This document shows, one piece after another, positions 63,731 to 64,000 of a DNA stretch of 64,000 bases (position 1 is its first letter; each line of letters opens with the position of its first letter). A program made the position numbers and the translations under genes. Source of the DNA: an uncultured Methanomethylovorans sp. GTDB lineage: Archaea > Halobacteriota > Methanosarcinia > Methanosarcinales > Methanosarcinaceae. The stretch is from contig NZ_OY782870.1 of NCBI RefSeq assembly GCF_963678545.1, forward strand, positions 2,666,001 through 2,730,000, in the 5' to 3' direction. A model generated the notes under the pieces. That model made no database searches and was not told the origin of the DNA. It saw nothing but the letters and a program-made list of their open reading frames with translations.

Positions 63731-64000
63731 TCAATAGTATAAGTCAACTCCAGAATTTGAATAGATCTTATTGTACTTCAGTAATGAGTTGTACAAAGCT
63801 ACATCATTACCCTCTTCAGAATCAAAGAGATAGTTATACGAACTACCTCCAAAATAGATTCCACCGTTTAAGAATTGTTTTTGCCTTACCATTAAATATC
63901 CATAATAAGCGGGAATTTTTCCAACATCCGATATAATATAACTATTGAAAAAAGGGAGTCCTAATTGCTTGGAAGTACTGAAATTCTCTTGAATGAAGAA
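63731..64000 (-). CDS. C-terminal fragment of a membrane glycosyltransferase-like protein
   Basis: A frame entering from the right edge gives 89 residues ending YNKIYSNSGVDLYY before TGA at 63731. It has strings such as GLPFFNSYIISDVGKIPAYY and FGGSSYNYLFDSEEGND. The ending NKIYSNSGVDLYY is like the C-termini of archaeal PMT/GT39-type membrane enzymes, but the evidence is thin. The N-terminal part lies beyond the window. Confidence 0.55.
   Translation of the reverse strand, partial: FFIQENFSTSKQLGLPFFNSYIISDVGKIPAYYGYLMVRQKQFLNGGIYFGGSSYNYLFDSEEGNDVALYNSLLKYNKIYSNSGVDLYY

Overview
The window looks like chromosomal DNA of a methylotrophic methanogenic archaeon of the Methanosarcinaceae type. 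The main evidence is a methanol-specific methyltransferase set: mtaA at 44977-45996, and mtaC-mtaB at 50321-48153 on the minus strand. Close by is a RamA-like iron-sulfur activase for corrinoid proteins. Archaeal housekeeping genes (deoxyhypusine synthase, Lhr helicase, an archaeal-length PyrF) agree with this. The DNA is AT-rich, with TATA-type promoters and GGAGGTGA-like ribosome binding sites. Genus and species cannot be settled from the sequence alone. No rRNA, tRNA or CRISPR array was recognised.

Layout. 1-1916: 5' part of an mprF-type gene, minus strand, cut by the window edge. 2108-4080: a decayed IS5-type transposase and an apparently intact DDE transposase. 4176-9795: plus-strand block with a HIT protein, a DPPR-synthase-like UbiA prenyltransferase, a PHP phosphoesterase, an LPG-type flippase, a DUF362 protein and a GT-C-like membrane protein. 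9878-18825 (minus): an ABC-transporter-dependent polysaccharide cluster (permease, ATPase with a Wzt-like C-terminal domain, coiled-coil methyltransferase, three GT4 enzymes, membrane GT-C-like protein). 18968-21772: a MrfA/YprA-type helicase fused to TPRs. 22381-28315: a surface-fibre locus with an HTH-membrane protein, two TasA/camelysin-like secreted proteins, a relic signal peptidase gene, an Asn/Thr-rich protein with eleven perfect 36-bp repeats, an intact signal peptidase and a DUF5305-like protein. 28593-30740: CHASE4-HAMP-PAS histidine kinase.

30950-39300 is a polyphosphate island: tandem PPK2 (PAP) and a MgtC/DUF4010 membrane protein on the minus strand, then a ferredoxin, a CHAD protein, PPK1 and a Ppx-family phosphatase on the plus strand. 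39379-44795 holds pyrF, deoxyhypusine synthase, a metallophosphoesterase and lhr. 44977-53805 is the methanol region: mtaA, a hydantoinase/oxoprolinase-like ATPase, mtaB, mtaC with a leader of about 0.7 kb, a CobW GTPase and a RamA-like activase. 54024-57740 is an iron-uptake block (FeoC-like, small membrane protein, feoB, feoA, DtxR-type regulator) with a perfect 19-bp palindrome at the predicted feoA start site. 57847-64000 holds an aminotransferase, a TM-helix-repeat protein, a gene with two compensating frameshifts, an unknown protein, a stand-alone corrinoid-protein cap domain, a GT4 enzyme and the C-terminus of another membrane protein.

The best candidates for under-described biology are the TasA-like fibre locus with its sequon-rich repeat protein, the polyphosphate island, the UbiA/PHP/flippase/DUF362 block, and the ASKHA-type ATPase that sits between mtaA and mtaCB.
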